From: Eubacteriaceae bacterium
GTDB taxonomy: Bacteria > Bacillota > Clostridia > Peptostreptococcales > Anaerovoracaceae
NCBI GenBank assembly: GCA_029012125.1
Contig: JAQXLM010000176.1
Span: forward strand, 1-55,761
Length of the DNA stretch: 55,761 nucleotides
Direction of reading: 5' to 3'
Positions 27,785 to 39,784 of the stretch are shown here, piece after piece. Below the pieces are notes generated by a model. The model ran no database searches. It was not told the origin of the DNA and saw nothing but the letters and a program-made list of their open reading frames with translations. How positions within the stretch are numbered: the stretch's first letter is position 1; the number at the start of each line of letters is the position of its first letter. The position numbers and the translations under genes are program-made.

Positions 27785-28282
27785 ATGCGTATACTAGGTA
27801 TAGATCCGGGATATGCCATTTTAGGCTGGGGAGTTCTTGATCTAAAAGGAACTCATTTTTCTGTAGTTGATTATGGAGCTGTTACGACAGATGCAAAGAT
27901 GGAAATGCCATATAGGCTTCAGCATCTGTATACACAGCTATGTTCCATAATTGAAACATACAAACCGGATGTTGCGTCAATAGAAGAATTGTTTTTTAAC
28001 AGCAATGCAAAAACAGCGATAATGGTGGGACAGGCAAGAGGCGTTGCAGTTCTGGCCTGTGTTAATGGTGGTCTGGAGGTTAATGAGTATACACCTCTTC
28101 AGATTAAGCAGGCTCTTGTAGGGTATGGTCGAGCAGACAAAAAACAGGTTCAGGCTATGGTAAAGGCAATTCTGAACCTAAAGGAGGTTCCTAAACCGGA
28201 TGACACAGCTGATGCTGTGGCTGCTGCAATATGTCACGGTAATTCAGCGGGAAACAGAGTAAGGAATCTTCTGTTAAAATAA
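27785..28282 (+). CDS. ruvC: Holliday junction endonuclease RuvC
   Basis: Resolvase that cuts four-way junctions symmetrically. The 165 residues show RILGIDPGYAILGWG (first catalytic Asp), SIEELFF (catalytic Glu) and the C-terminal DDTADAVAAAI (two Asp), so the acidic tetrad is intact. First gene of a ruvC-ruvA-ruvB-queA-tgt run. Confidence 0.96.
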   Translation: MRILGIDPGYAILGWGVLDLKGTHFSVVDYGAVTTDAKMEMPYRLQHLYTQLCSIIETYKPDVASIEELFFNSNAKTAIMVGQARGVAVLACVNGGLEVNEYTPLQIKQALVGYGRADKKQVQAMVKAILNLKEVPKPDDTADAVAAAICHGNSAGNRVRNLLLK

Positions 28283-28304
28283 AATACAAAGAAGGGTACA
28301 TAAA

Positions 28305-28898
28305 ATGATAAGAACAATTAAGGGAGCATTTCATCCAAATATTGATGGCTCTGTCATTATCGAAACGACCTCAGGTATCGGTTTCAGAGTATTCGTACCG
28401 GGTAATTCCTCCATATACAGAAACGTTGAAGGAGACCAGGTAAAGCTATACACATCAATGATAGTAAGGGAAGATGATATCAGTCTATATGGATTTTCAG
28501 ATAAAGAGAGTCTGGAGCTTTTTGAACTGCTGATAACCGTAAACGGTATTGGTGCCAAGGCAGGGATGTCAATTATGAGCATTCTTTCACCCTGGGATTT
28601 GAAAAACGCCATAGCATCAGGAGATTCTAAAGCAATCTGTGCTGCAAACGGTGTAGGAAAGAAAACGGCTGAGAGAGTGATTCTTGAACTGAAGGATAAG
28701 GTGGAATCATTTGGAGACATTAATCATGATACTACAGAGACAGTCTATATCACTAATGATAACAGGACAGAAGCAATAAATGCTTTGATTTCTCTCGGGT
28801 ATACCAAAAACGAAGCTACATCTGCAGTTGGCAGAGTTGCAGAAAATGACCTTTCTTGTGAAGAATATATTAAGAAAGCACTTAGAGATTTGTTTTAG
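28305..28898 (+). CDS. ruvA: Holliday junction DNA helicase subunit RuvA
   Basis: Tetrameric junction-binding protein that loads RuvB. The 197 residues have an N-terminal OB-fold (about 1-62), two helix-hairpin-helix motifs (VNGIGAKAGMSIM and ANGVGKKTAERVI-type) and the flexible C-terminal RuvB-binding domain (EAINALISLGYTKNEA). It lies 22 bases after ruvC. Confidence 0.97.
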   Translation: MIRTIKGAFHPNIDGSVIIETTSGIGFRVFVPGNSSIYRNVEGDQVKLYTSMIVREDDISLYGFSDKESLELFELLITVNGIGAKAGMSIMSILSPWDLKNAIASGDSKAICAANGVGKKTAERVILELKDKVESFGDINHDTTETVYITNDNRTEAINALISLGYTKNEATSAVGRVAENDLSCEEYIKKALRDLF

Positions 28899-28908
28899 GG
28901 GATAGAAT

Positions 28909-29925
28909 ATGTTTGAAGAAAGAATTACACAGACCGGTGCCATGCCTATAGAAGAAAAACTGGAAGGAACTTTACGACCTCAATTCCTGGATGATTTTAT
29001 GGGACAGAAAACTGTCAAGGATAATTTGAAAATATTTATTGAAGCTGCCAAGCTCAGGGGTGAACCGCTGGATCACGTTTTATTTTACGGACCACCGGGT
29101 CTCGGAAAAACAACCCTTGCCGGAATTATTGCCAATGAATTGGGCGTAGACATTAAAATCACATCAGGTCCGGCAATTGAGAGAGCCGGAGATCTGGCAG
29201 CTATTCTGACAAATCTAAATGAAAATGATGTTCTATTCATTGATGAAATACACAGATTGAACCGTTCCGTAGAAGAAGTGCTGTATTCCGCCATGGAAGA
29301 TTACGCACTGGATATTATTATAGGTAAAGGACCTTCCGCAAGATCCATAAGACTTGATATATCCAAATTCACTTTAATCGGTGCAACCACAAGAGCAGGC
29401 AGCCTTTCCGCGCCTCTCAGAGATCGTTTTGGAGTCATAAGCAAGTTTGAACTGTATAATGAGGATGAGCTTGCTCATATAATAAAACGTTCAGCGGGTT
29501 TGCTGGGAGTACAGGTTGATGAGGAATCTTTGATGAAAATGGCCAGATGTTCTCGTGGAACACCTCGTGTGGCTAACAGGCTGCTCAAGAGAATAAGAGA
29601 CTTTTCCCAGGTCAGAGGAAACGGTGTTATAGACGAGAAAACCACTGAACAGGCTTTGGAAGCCCTAGGTGTTGACAATCTTGGACTTGAAAGACTTGAC
29701 CGTGAAATACTTACGGCAATTATAGAAAGATTTAACGGCGGACCTGTGGGAATTGACACAATCGCTGCGTCTATAGGTGAAGAAAGGGTGACCATAGAGG
29801 ATGCATATGAACCGTATCTGATACAATCCGGATTGCTTTACCGTACTCAGAAGGGCAGAATCGTGTCACAACTGGGATATAAACATCTGGGCCTTGAGTT
29901 CCCGGGTGATAATACAGAAGAATAA
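28909..29925 (+). CDS. ruvB: Holliday junction DNA helicase RuvB
   Basis: AAA+ hexameric motor of branch migration. The 338 residues contain [12 protein letters not shown], Walker [11 protein letters not shown], Walker [11 protein letters not shown], sensor [17 protein letters not shown] with the arginine finger, and a C-terminal winged helix ([10 protein letters not shown]). It lies 10 bases after ruvA. Confidence 0.98.
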   Translation: MFEERITQTGAMPIEEKLEGTLRPQFLDDFMGQKTVKDNLKIFIEAAKLRGEPLDHVLFYGPPGLGKTTLAGIIANELGVDIKITSGPAIERAGDLAAILTNLNENDVLFIDEIHRLNRSVEEVLYSAMEDYALDIIIGKGPSARSIRLDISKFTLIGATTRAGSLSAPLRDRFGVISKFELYNEDELAHIIKRSAGLLGVQVDEESLMKMARCSRGTPRVANRLLKRIRDFSQVRGNGVIDEKTTEQALEALGVDNLGLERLDREILTAIIERFNGGPVGIDTIAASIGEERVTIEDAYEPYLIQSGLLYRTQKGRIVSQLGYKHLGLEFPGDNTEE

Positions 29926-29944
29926 AAATAAAGGAGTATACTTA

Positions 29945-33300
<3,356 letters not shown>

Positions 33301-33356
33301 ACTTTTGGAGCAAATATAAACATGAATTACTACCGGAAAAAGGAGATAATAATTAA

Positions 33357-34940
33357 ATGCTGACAGTTACAAATGTAAGTATGAATTTCAGTGGACAGCT
33401 GCTTTTCAAGGATGTTGACCTGAAGTTCACACAGGGAAACTGCTATGGTATAATAGGTGCAAACGGTGCAGGAAAATCAACCTTCCTGCGAATTCTTTCA
33501 GGTGATTTGGAGCCTACCACAGGGAATGTTTCACTGAAACCGAACACCAGAATGTCTGTTTTAAAACAGGACCATTTCGCCTATGATGATTTCACCGTGT
33601 TGGATACGGTTATTCAGGGTAACCCTAGATTGTATCAGGTAATGCAGGAAAAAGATGCAATTTACATGAAAGAGGACTTTTCAGAAGAGGATGGAATAAA
33701 AGCCGCCGAGTTAGAAGCAGAGTTTGCTGAAATGGATGGATGGGAGGCCGACTCTAATGTTAGCAGGCTTATTCAGGGGCTTGGGTTGTCTGAAGACATT
33801 TTATACAGTCCGATGGCAAGCCTTACCGCTAAAGAGAAGGTCAAAGCCCTTCTTGCGCAGGCCCTTTTCGGTAATCCTGAAATTGTTTTGCTTGACGAGC
33901 CGACGAACCATCTGGATATCAAAGCTATAAACTGGCTTGAAGACTTTTTGATGGAATATCCGGGAACGGTGCTGGTGGTTTCTCATGACAGACATTTTCT
34001 GAATACAGTTTGCACAAACATAGTCGATGTAGATTATGGTAAAATAAAGATGTATGTGGGAAACTATGAGTTCTGGTATGAATCCTCACAGCTGATGCAG
34101 CGTTTATTGACTAATGAGAAGAAGAGAACAGAGGAAAAAATAAAAGAGCTCCAGGCATTCATTCAGCGCTTCAGCTCCAATAAATCCAAAGCAAAGCAGG
34201 CAACTTCAAGACGCAAGCTGCTTGATAAGCTTACAGTGGAAGAAATGCCGGCCTCATCTCGCCGATATCCTTTCGTAGGCTTTACTATGGATAGGGAGCC
34301 GGGCAAAGACATTCTGCTTGTGGAAAATATTTCAAAGACCATTGATGGAGTAAAGGTCCTCAATAATATCTCTTTTAGAGTCAACAGAGGCGATAAAATT
34401 GCCTTTGTAGGAGAAAATGAAATCGCAAACACTACTTTATTTAAGATAATAATGGGTGAAATGGAACCGGATGAGGGAAGCTACAAATGGGGAATTACCA
34501 CATCAACTTCATATCTTCCTATGGATAACTCAGATTACTTTAACAATTCGGAATATAATCTGATTGAATGGCTCAGCCAGTACACGAAAGAGACAACAGA
34601 ATCCTTTATGAGAGGTTTCCTGGGAAGGATGCTCTTCTCCGGAGATGATGTATACAAAAATGTACAGGTTTTATCCGGAGGTGAGAAGGTGAGATGTATG
34701 CTTTCACGCATGATGCTTTATGGCTCAAACGTACTGGTACTTGATCAGCCGACAAACCATCTTGACCTGGAATCAATAACTGCTGTAAACCAGGGCTTGA
34801 TAAACTTCAAGGGTAATGTAATATTCGCATCACATGACCATGAGTTTATTCAGACGATAGCAGATCGTATTATGGAAATACAGGCAGACGGTACGCTTAT
34901 CGATAAGCTTTGCACATATGATGATTACATCTCAATGTAA
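33357..34940 (+). CDS. ABC-F family ATPase with one degenerate nucleotide site
   Basis: Cytosolic tandem ATPase of the ribosome-binding ABC-F family (YkpA/YbiT-like), 527 residues. NBD1 has Walker A GANGAGKST (34-42) and Walker B LLDEP (Glu181), both intact. Its signature, normally LSGGE, is LTAKE (156-160). NBD2 has an intact signature LSGGE (439-443), but Walker A reads GENEIANTT (352-360), with the Lys replaced by Asn358. Its Walker B Glu is Gln464. Switch His residues are present in both halves. All the losses map to the composite site built from NBD2 Walker motifs and NBD1 signature. The P-site linker between domains is Lys/Arg-rich (about 250-290). No membrane segments. Function is inferred from family. 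Confidence 0.93.
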   Translation: MLTVTNVSMNFSGQLLFKDVDLKFTQGNCYGIIGANGAGKSTFLRILSGDLEPTTGNVSLKPNTRMSVLKQDHFAYDDFTVLDTVIQGNPRLYQVMQEKDAIYMKEDFSEEDGIKAAELEAEFAEMDGWEADSNVSRLIQGLGLSEDILYSPMASLTAKEKVKALLAQALFGNPEIVLLDEPTNHLDIKAINWLEDFLMEYPGTVLVVSHDRHFLNTVCTNIVDVDYGKIKMYVGNYEFWYESSQLMQRLLTNEKKRTEEKIKELQAFIQRFSSNKSKAKQATSRRKLLDKLTVEEMPASSRRYPFVGFTMDREPGKDILLVENISKTIDGVKVLNNISFRVNRGDKIAFVGENEIANTTLFKIIMGEMEPDEGSYKWGITTSTSYLPMDNSDYFNNSEYNLIEWLSQYTKETTESFMRGFLGRMLFSGDDVYKNVQVLSGGEKVRCMLSRMMLYGSNVLVLDQPTNHLDLESITAVNQGLINFKGNVIFASHDHEFIQTIADRIMEIQADGTLIDKLCTYDDYISM

Positions 34941-34974
34941 ATGGTATAATATAATGTAAGAGAGGTGATATTAC

Positions 34975-36051
34975 ATGACTACTGCAAAAGAACTACTGAA
35001 AGATATCGTTGCAATTAATACTATCGCTGACAAAGATAACAAGGGCATGATGGATTACCTTGAAAACTTCTTTGTTTCACTGGAATTCGATGTTAAGCGT
35101 ATGAAAAATGAAGAAGTGAATAAAGAGGTGTTGGTTGCCAGTTACGGAGAGAATCCTGCTATTGGCTTTATGGGACATACGGATACTGTTGCCGTTACTG
35201 ATGGCTGGGAAACTGACCCTCTACAACTGATAGAAAAGGATGGAAAGCTTTACGGACTTGGGGCTTGTGATATGAAGGGCGGAATCGCAGCATTCATGTC
35301 GGCTATTGCAAATACAGATTTGAAGTCTCTGAAGAAAGGGATTTCTGTATACTGTACATATGATGAAGAAATAATGTTTGGCGGAATAAGAGACCTGGTT
35401 AATGCAGGTACTAAATTTACGGATCACATTATTGTAGCTGAGCCTACAGATTTGATTCCTATGGTAGGATCCAAGGGTCTGCTTGAGTATATATTCACTT
35501 TTAACGGTACGACCACTCATTCAAGTACTCCTATAGATGGAAGAAGCTCCAATAAGAATGCCGTTAGATTCCTAAACAAAATGATGGATTTTGAAGAAGA
35601 ACTGAGAAAGAATCATCCTAGTCCTTTCTTTGGAGTTCCGTATCCAACGATGAATATAGGAATTATAGACGGAGGAACATCCATTAACAAGGTTCCGGAC
35701 AAGACGACAGTTTATCTTGATTTCAGAATTTGCGATTCAGAATCAGAATATCCTGAAATCAGAGAGTTTGTTGACAAAGCCCTGGAGGGTGTTGATGCAA
35801 CATATGAAATCATCAATGACATTCCTTCTTTTAATAAGATTTCGAAATACGTTGAGGCTTATGAGGAGAAATCCGGTAATGCTGCTAAACCTTTCTTCGG
35901 AATTACTGAAGGATCCTTCTTTGAAGGAGATAAAGTAATTATCGGACCCGGACCTTCAACTGCACACGAGGCAAATGAGCATATAACAGTTGAATCCTTA
36001 GAGAGAACGGAACAGATTTACAGTGAAATGATTGAAAAGCTCTGCAAATAA
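34975..36051 (+). CDS. M20 family metallohydrolase (ArgE/DapE-like)
   Basis: Dinuclear-zinc deacylase or dipeptidase of 358 residues. Ligand motifs are intact: GHTDTVAV (His, Asp), GLGACDMKGG (bridging Asp), YDEE (catalytic and ligand Glu) and a late GPGPSTAHEANE (His). The TTHSST insertion marks the dimerisation domain. Substrate is not shown by sequence; the YgeY subgroup of this family is linked to purine or selenium metabolism in some genomes, but I cannot assign it here. A -10-like TATAAT (34945-34950) and GAGGTG lie upstream. Confidence 0.88.
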   Translation: MTTAKELLKDIVAINTIADKDNKGMMDYLENFFVSLEFDVKRMKNEEVNKEVLVASYGENPAIGFMGHTDTVAVTDGWETDPLQLIEKDGKLYGLGACDMKGGIAAFMSAIANTDLKSLKKGISVYCTYDEEIMFGGIRDLVNAGTKFTDHIIVAEPTDLIPMVGSKGLLEYIFTFNGTTTHSSTPIDGRSSNKNAVRFLNKMMDFEEELRKNHPSPFFGVPYPTMNIGIIDGGTSINKVPDKTTVYLDFRICDSESEYPEIREFVDKALEGVDATYEIINDIPSFNKISKYVEAYEEKSGNAAKPFFGITEGSFFEGDKVIIGPGPSTAHEANEHITVESLERTEQIYSEMIEKLCK

Positions 36052-36086
36052 AAGCCTCTAACAGAAAAATACTAATGAATTTATGG

Positions 36087-36127
36087 ACAGCCCATAAAGC
36101 AATGAATGCTAATGGGCTGTTTTTTCT
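36087..36127 (+). terminator. Terminator after the M20 hydrolase gene
   Basis: A 9-bp perfect stem (36087-36095 with 36112-36120), with possible extra pairing (AGC/GCT) inside the 16-base loop. A T-run from 36120 to 36126 follows. Confidence 0.82.
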
Positions 36128-36178
36128 ATTACTTTTGCAAAATAATCAAAGATAAAACATTTATTCTAAAAATACTAA

Positions 36179-36207
36179 TTGTACTTGTCGCCAAATTTTG
36201 GTATAAT
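36179..36207 (+). promoter_or_regulatory. Putative sigma-A promoter of ade
   Basis: TTGTAC at 36179-36184, a 17-base spacer and a perfect TATAAT at 36202-36207, about 46 bases before the ade start. The leader is too short for a purine riboswitch. Confidence 0.7.
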
Positions 36208-36252
36208 AGCCGAAATCACGATTTTTTAGAGTAATTACGAGAGGACTATTTT

Positions 36253-37941
36253 ATGAAAACCCTACTAAAGAATGGAACTGTTGTTAATGTGTTTACAGAT
36301 TCCTTATGTGAAAAGGATGTATTAATAGAAGACGGCGTTATTATAGGCGTAGATTCATACACAGATACAGAGGCTGATCATATTGAAGATGTAACCGGAA
36401 AATACATTTGTCCCGGTTTTATTGATGGTCACATACATATAGAAAGTACTATGATGACACCTACAGAGCTTTCTAAATCAGTGCTTATTCACGGGACCAC
36501 AGGTATAGTTGCAGACCCTCATGAAATAGCCAATGTATGTGGTAAAGCAGGTATAGAATACATGCTTAAGGCCAGTGAGAATCTTCCTTTATCTGTATTC
36601 TTAAACTTGCCTTCATGTGTACCGTCTACACCTTTGGATGAATCAGGTGCAACTCTTACCGCAGAAGACCTGATGAAATTCTATGATAATAAAAGAATTC
36701 TCGGTCTTGCTGAAATGATGAACTACTATGGGGTTGTTAATGGTGATAAGGATGTGCTAAGGAAAATAGAGGATGCTCTGGCAAAAGACAAAATAGTTGA
36801 TGGACATGCTCCTTTGCTTACAGGCAGGGAGTTAGACAAATATGTAGCTGCCGGTGTTCAAAGTGATCATGAGTGTTCATCCTTCGCAGAAGGTTCTGAG
36901 CGTATTGAAAAGGGACAATGGGTCATGATCAGACAGGGGACTGCAGCGAGAAACCTGGAAGACTTGATAGATTTATTTGACGAGCCCTGGAATCGCAGAT
37001 GTATTCTTGTAACAGATGATAAGCATCCGTCAGACATATATAACGATGGTCATATCGATGCTATGATTCGTATGGCCGGAGCAAAGGGCAAATCAATTCC
37101 TAAGGCAATCAGAATGGCTACATTGCAGGCTGCTCAGTGTTTTGGACTGAAACGTATGGGAGCTGTAGCGCCGGGCTACAGGGCGGATTTACTGGTATTA
37201 AACAGTCTTGAACAGGTCGAAGTAAGAGATGTTTACTGCAACGGGGTTAAAGTTGTTAATGATAAGAAGGTAATAGAAATAAAAGAGCCTGAACTTGATG
37301 AGGCCATTTTAAATGAGGTAAATAACACGTTCAATGTTGAGAAACAGAGCAGCACCGACTTTATATATCCTGAAGAATCCAATCGTTGCAGGGTTATAAG
37401 ATGCATTCCCGGCCAACTGTTGACAGAAGAATATATTGCCGATATAAACTGGAGCGAGAATAACGGTATTGATTTGAATAGAGATATTCTTAAGATTTCC
37501 GTAATAGAAAGACACAGAAACACCGGTCACAGAGGTATCGGCTTTATCCAGGGAATAGGGCTTAAGAAGGGTGCAATCGCCTCCTCTATATCCCACGATT
37601 CACACAACATTATCGTTATCGGAACCAATGCAGAGGATATGGCGTGCGTGGCTAACTGTGTAATAGAACAGGGCGGCGGTTGTGCCGCTGTATGTGACGG
37701 CAAAGTCTTATCAAAGTTATCGTTGCCTATTGCAGGTCTGATGGCAGATTTGTCCGCACAAGAGCTTTCTCGGCAGCATGAACATCTGATGAGCACCATA
37801 TACTCAATGGGATCCTCCGAAGAAGTAGCTCCACTGATGACAATGGCATTTATTTCTCTTACAGTAATACCGTACCTTAAGATAAATACTTTCGGATTAG
37901 TGGATGTAACAGAACAGAAGCAGATATCACTTTACGTCTAA
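36253..37941 (+). CDS. ade: Adenine deaminase
   Basis: Hydrolyses adenine to hypoxanthine and ammonia in purine salvage. The 562 residues show the amidohydrolase layout: an N-terminal beta-sandwich, PGFIDGHIHIES (metal-binding HxH), HGTTGIVADPHEIANV, a central DGHAPLLTG, SDHECSS and TDDKHPSDI (metal Asp). The AdeC-specific C-terminal domain follows, with RHRNTGHRGIGFIQG and SISHDSHN. Length and order match AdeC. It has its own promoter and is convergent with the permease gene. Confidence 0.96.
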   Translation: MKTLLKNGTVVNVFTDSLCEKDVLIEDGVIIGVDSYTDTEADHIEDVTGKYICPGFIDGHIHIESTMMTPTELSKSVLIHGTTGIVADPHEIANVCGKAGIEYMLKASENLPLSVFLNLPSCVPSTPLDESGATLTAEDLMKFYDNKRILGLAEMMNYYGVVNGDKDVLRKIEDALAKDKIVDGHAPLLTGRELDKYVAAGVQSDHECSSFAEGSERIEKGQWVMIRQGTAARNLEDLIDLFDEPWNRRCILVTDDKHPSDIYNDGHIDAMIRMAGAKGKSIPKAIRMATLQAAQCFGLKRMGAVAPGYRADLLVLNSLEQVEVRDVYCNGVKVVNDKKVIEIKEPELDEAILNEVNNTFNVEKQSSTDFIYPEESNRCRVIRCIPGQLLTEEYIADINWSENNGIDLNRDILKISVIERHRNTGHRGIGFIQGIGLKKGAIASSISHDSHNIIVIGTNAEDMACVANCVIEQGGGCAAVCDGKVLSKLSLPIAGLMADLSAQELSRQHEHLMSTIYSMGSSEEVAPLMTMAFISLTVIPYLKINTFGLVDVTEQKQISLYV

Positions 37942-37979
37942 AAATCTCACTATTTGAAAACTGCTATACAATAAAATAA

Positions 37980-38026
37980 ATGAGCAGACTGAAAGAACAT
38001 GCTTTCCATCTGCTCATTTTTATTTT
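37980..38026. terminator. Bidirectional terminator between ade and the permease gene
   Basis: A 9-bp outer stem (37980-37988 with 38009-38017) encloses a second paired segment GAAAG/CTTTC. TTTTATTTT follows on the plus strand, and the AT-rich flank gives T-rich sequence on the minus strand. Confidence 0.78.
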
Positions 38027-38065
38027 GTATTAAATATCGAGTTTTCGATATTATCGAAGTATTAA

Positions 38066-39631
38066 TTATACATAGTCGTAGTCGTCAGGTCCCTTAAACC
38101 AGCTATCTCTTCCCAGATGAAGAATGAAAGCAAGTACTGCCATAATCAGGTAAGCGATGGTGAATGGTGAAGTAGGGTAGAAACCAAGCTGTGCACTGTG
38201 AATCAATCCTACTGCTGCTGCAGCACATCCAATAAGCGAAGTGATTGCAACCTTATCAAGACGCTTATCTATTACGAATGCGATGATTGTACCTAAGATA
38301 ATTCCTGTTACAATTGCACCGGCCTTTACAGCAGGAACACCGTTCCACATAACACCTGCATCCAAAATAGCCTGAGTTATTTCAGGATCGTAAGCAGCTG
38401 TTCCGTCTGCAATAACACTTGTCCAGATATTTGCAAGACCAACAGAGCCTGTAACCTGAGTATATAAATAATCAGCTACAGGTGGAATCATAGCAACACC
38501 TACAGCAGCGTAGTGCTTAGGATTGGTATCCTTGAATGCCTGTGCTACCATTACAGTTGCGCACCACAGATATGTAATTGCACATACTGCAGGAGGAACG
38601 ATACTGTTCAGGAAGGTGAATAATCCGAAGATACCGGCAGCTCCCAGAACAATGCCGGAAATTGCAGAGTACCCTACACCTGCTTCAGTTTTCTTAAGAC
38701 TTGCATGTCCAAGCCATACTGTGTTAGGAACAACTCCTCCGCAAAGAGCAGAAAGCATCGTACAGATACCGTCAGCAAACTGAGCTTCTCTTACACTGTA
38801 GTTATCGCCTGCAGCATTAGCGGCTTCAACATTATCCATTGTTTCGATGAAGTTGTATACTTCAACCGGTATGATAACTGAAAGATAAGGTGTTACAATT
38901 GCAAAACCGCTAAGCATATGCTGGATTACACCTACAGGATTAGGGAAATAGAATCCTATTCCTGTAAAATCAGGTTGTACTCTTCCAAGACATGCAGCGT
39001 AAATAATACCTCCTATGATTGCGACAATTAGAGGTGGAATCTTTTTAGGGAAAAGGTATCCACCGAAAATACCCACAACTGCAACGAACATTACAGGAAC
39101 ACCAATCATAGGATCGCTGTAAATGTCGAATAAACCCTGTGTAGACATCCAGATAAAACCGATACCTGCAACTGTACCAAGCAGAGCAGCCCTTGGAACA
39201 TGCGCTTTAACCCATGGTCCGATAATACCACCAAAGAATTCAACGGCACCTCCGATAAAGCAGGCTGCTGTAGCTGCAGACCAAGCTAATTCAGGATCTT
39301 CAACGGCATATGAAAGGGGCATTACTACGCCGTAAAGCATTACGAACATAGCCGGTGTTGAAACACCTGACGGAAGAGCAGTGACGTCAGCACGGCCTTC
39401 CTTCTTTGACAATTTGCGAGCCATATATGCATAGTACAAGCCACTAAGTAAAAGACCTACTGACATTCCCGGAATAACATATCCGAATACTATTTCATCA
39501 GGCCAGCCAAGCACACCACTAAGTGTAGCAATAACGATTAGATAATTGACGATGTTGTTGGTAATAGCGTAAGCCATACCTCCGATGTCTCCACGGCGAA
39601 ACCATGGGACAAGAGTCTTGTTCTCAATCAT
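38066..39631 (-). CDS. Purine/xanthine-uracil type permease (NCS2/AzgA-like)
   Basis: Polytopic inner-membrane carrier of 521 residues with about 12-14 hydrophobic segments. The paired motifs resemble the nucleobase-transporter fold: ADVTALPSGVSTPAMFVMLYGV in the first half, and FIETMDNVEAAN with VVPNTVWLGHASLKK in the second, where purine carriers place substrate-binding residues. Which compound it moves cannot be read from the sequence. AGGAGG precedes the ATG. It lies downstream of the MtmB-like gene on the same strand, but a terminator and a candidate promoter of its own lie between. Confidence 0.82.
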   Translation of the reverse strand: MIENKTLVPWFRRGDIGGMAYAITNNIVNYLIVIATLSGVLGWPDEIVFGYVIPGMSVGLLLSGLYYAYMARKLSKKEGRADVTALPSGVSTPAMFVMLYGVVMPLSYAVEDPELAWSAATAACFIGGAVEFFGGIIGPWVKAHVPRAALLGTVAGIGFIWMSTQGLFDIYSDPMIGVPVMFVAVVGIFGGYLFPKKIPPLIVAIIGGIIYAACLGRVQPDFTGIGFYFPNPVGVIQHMLSGFAIVTPYLSVIIPVEVYNFIETMDNVEAANAAGDNYSVREAQFADGICTMLSALCGGVVPNTVWLGHASLKKTEAGVGYSAISGIVLGAAGIFGLFTFLNSIVPPAVCAITYLWCATVMVAQAFKDTNPKHYAAVGVAMIPPVADYLYTQVTGSVGLANIWTSVIADGTAAYDPEITQAILDAGVMWNGVPAVKAGAIVTGIILGTIIAFVIDKRLDKVAITSLIGCAAAAVGLIHSAQLGFYPTSPFTIAYLIMAVLAFILHLGRDSWFKGPDDYDYV

Positions 39632-39688
39632 TGACTTCCTCCTTAATTAAATACAATTAACAAAAACACCTTTAAAGCTATCATAAAT

Positions 39689-39717
39689 GATATAAAACAT
39701 CAATAGAATTCTGTAAA
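39689..39717 (-). promoter_or_regulatory. Candidate promoter of the permease gene
   Basis: On the minus strand TTTACA (39712-39717), a 17-base spacer and TATATC (39689-39694). It starts at the end of the preceding terminator T-run. Confidence 0.45.
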
Positions 39718-39753
39718 AAAACAAGAAAAAGGGCATTTCTTTGAGAAATACCC
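39715..39753 (-). terminator. Terminator after the MtmB-like gene
   Basis: On the minus strand a 10-bp stem with one C-A mismatch (39744-39753 with 39731-39740) and a 3-base loop. A T-rich tail follows (TTTTT, then TTTTTTT). It would end most transcripts of the MtmB-like gene before the permease. Confidence 0.72.
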
Positions 39754-39784
39754 ACATTCTTTAGATTTTTTGTAGTTAATATGC

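Noticed and set aside
36052-36252. Purine riboswitch upstream of adenine deaminase
   Set aside because: The leader after the predicted promoter is only about 45 bases and lacks the conserved purine-aptamer segments.
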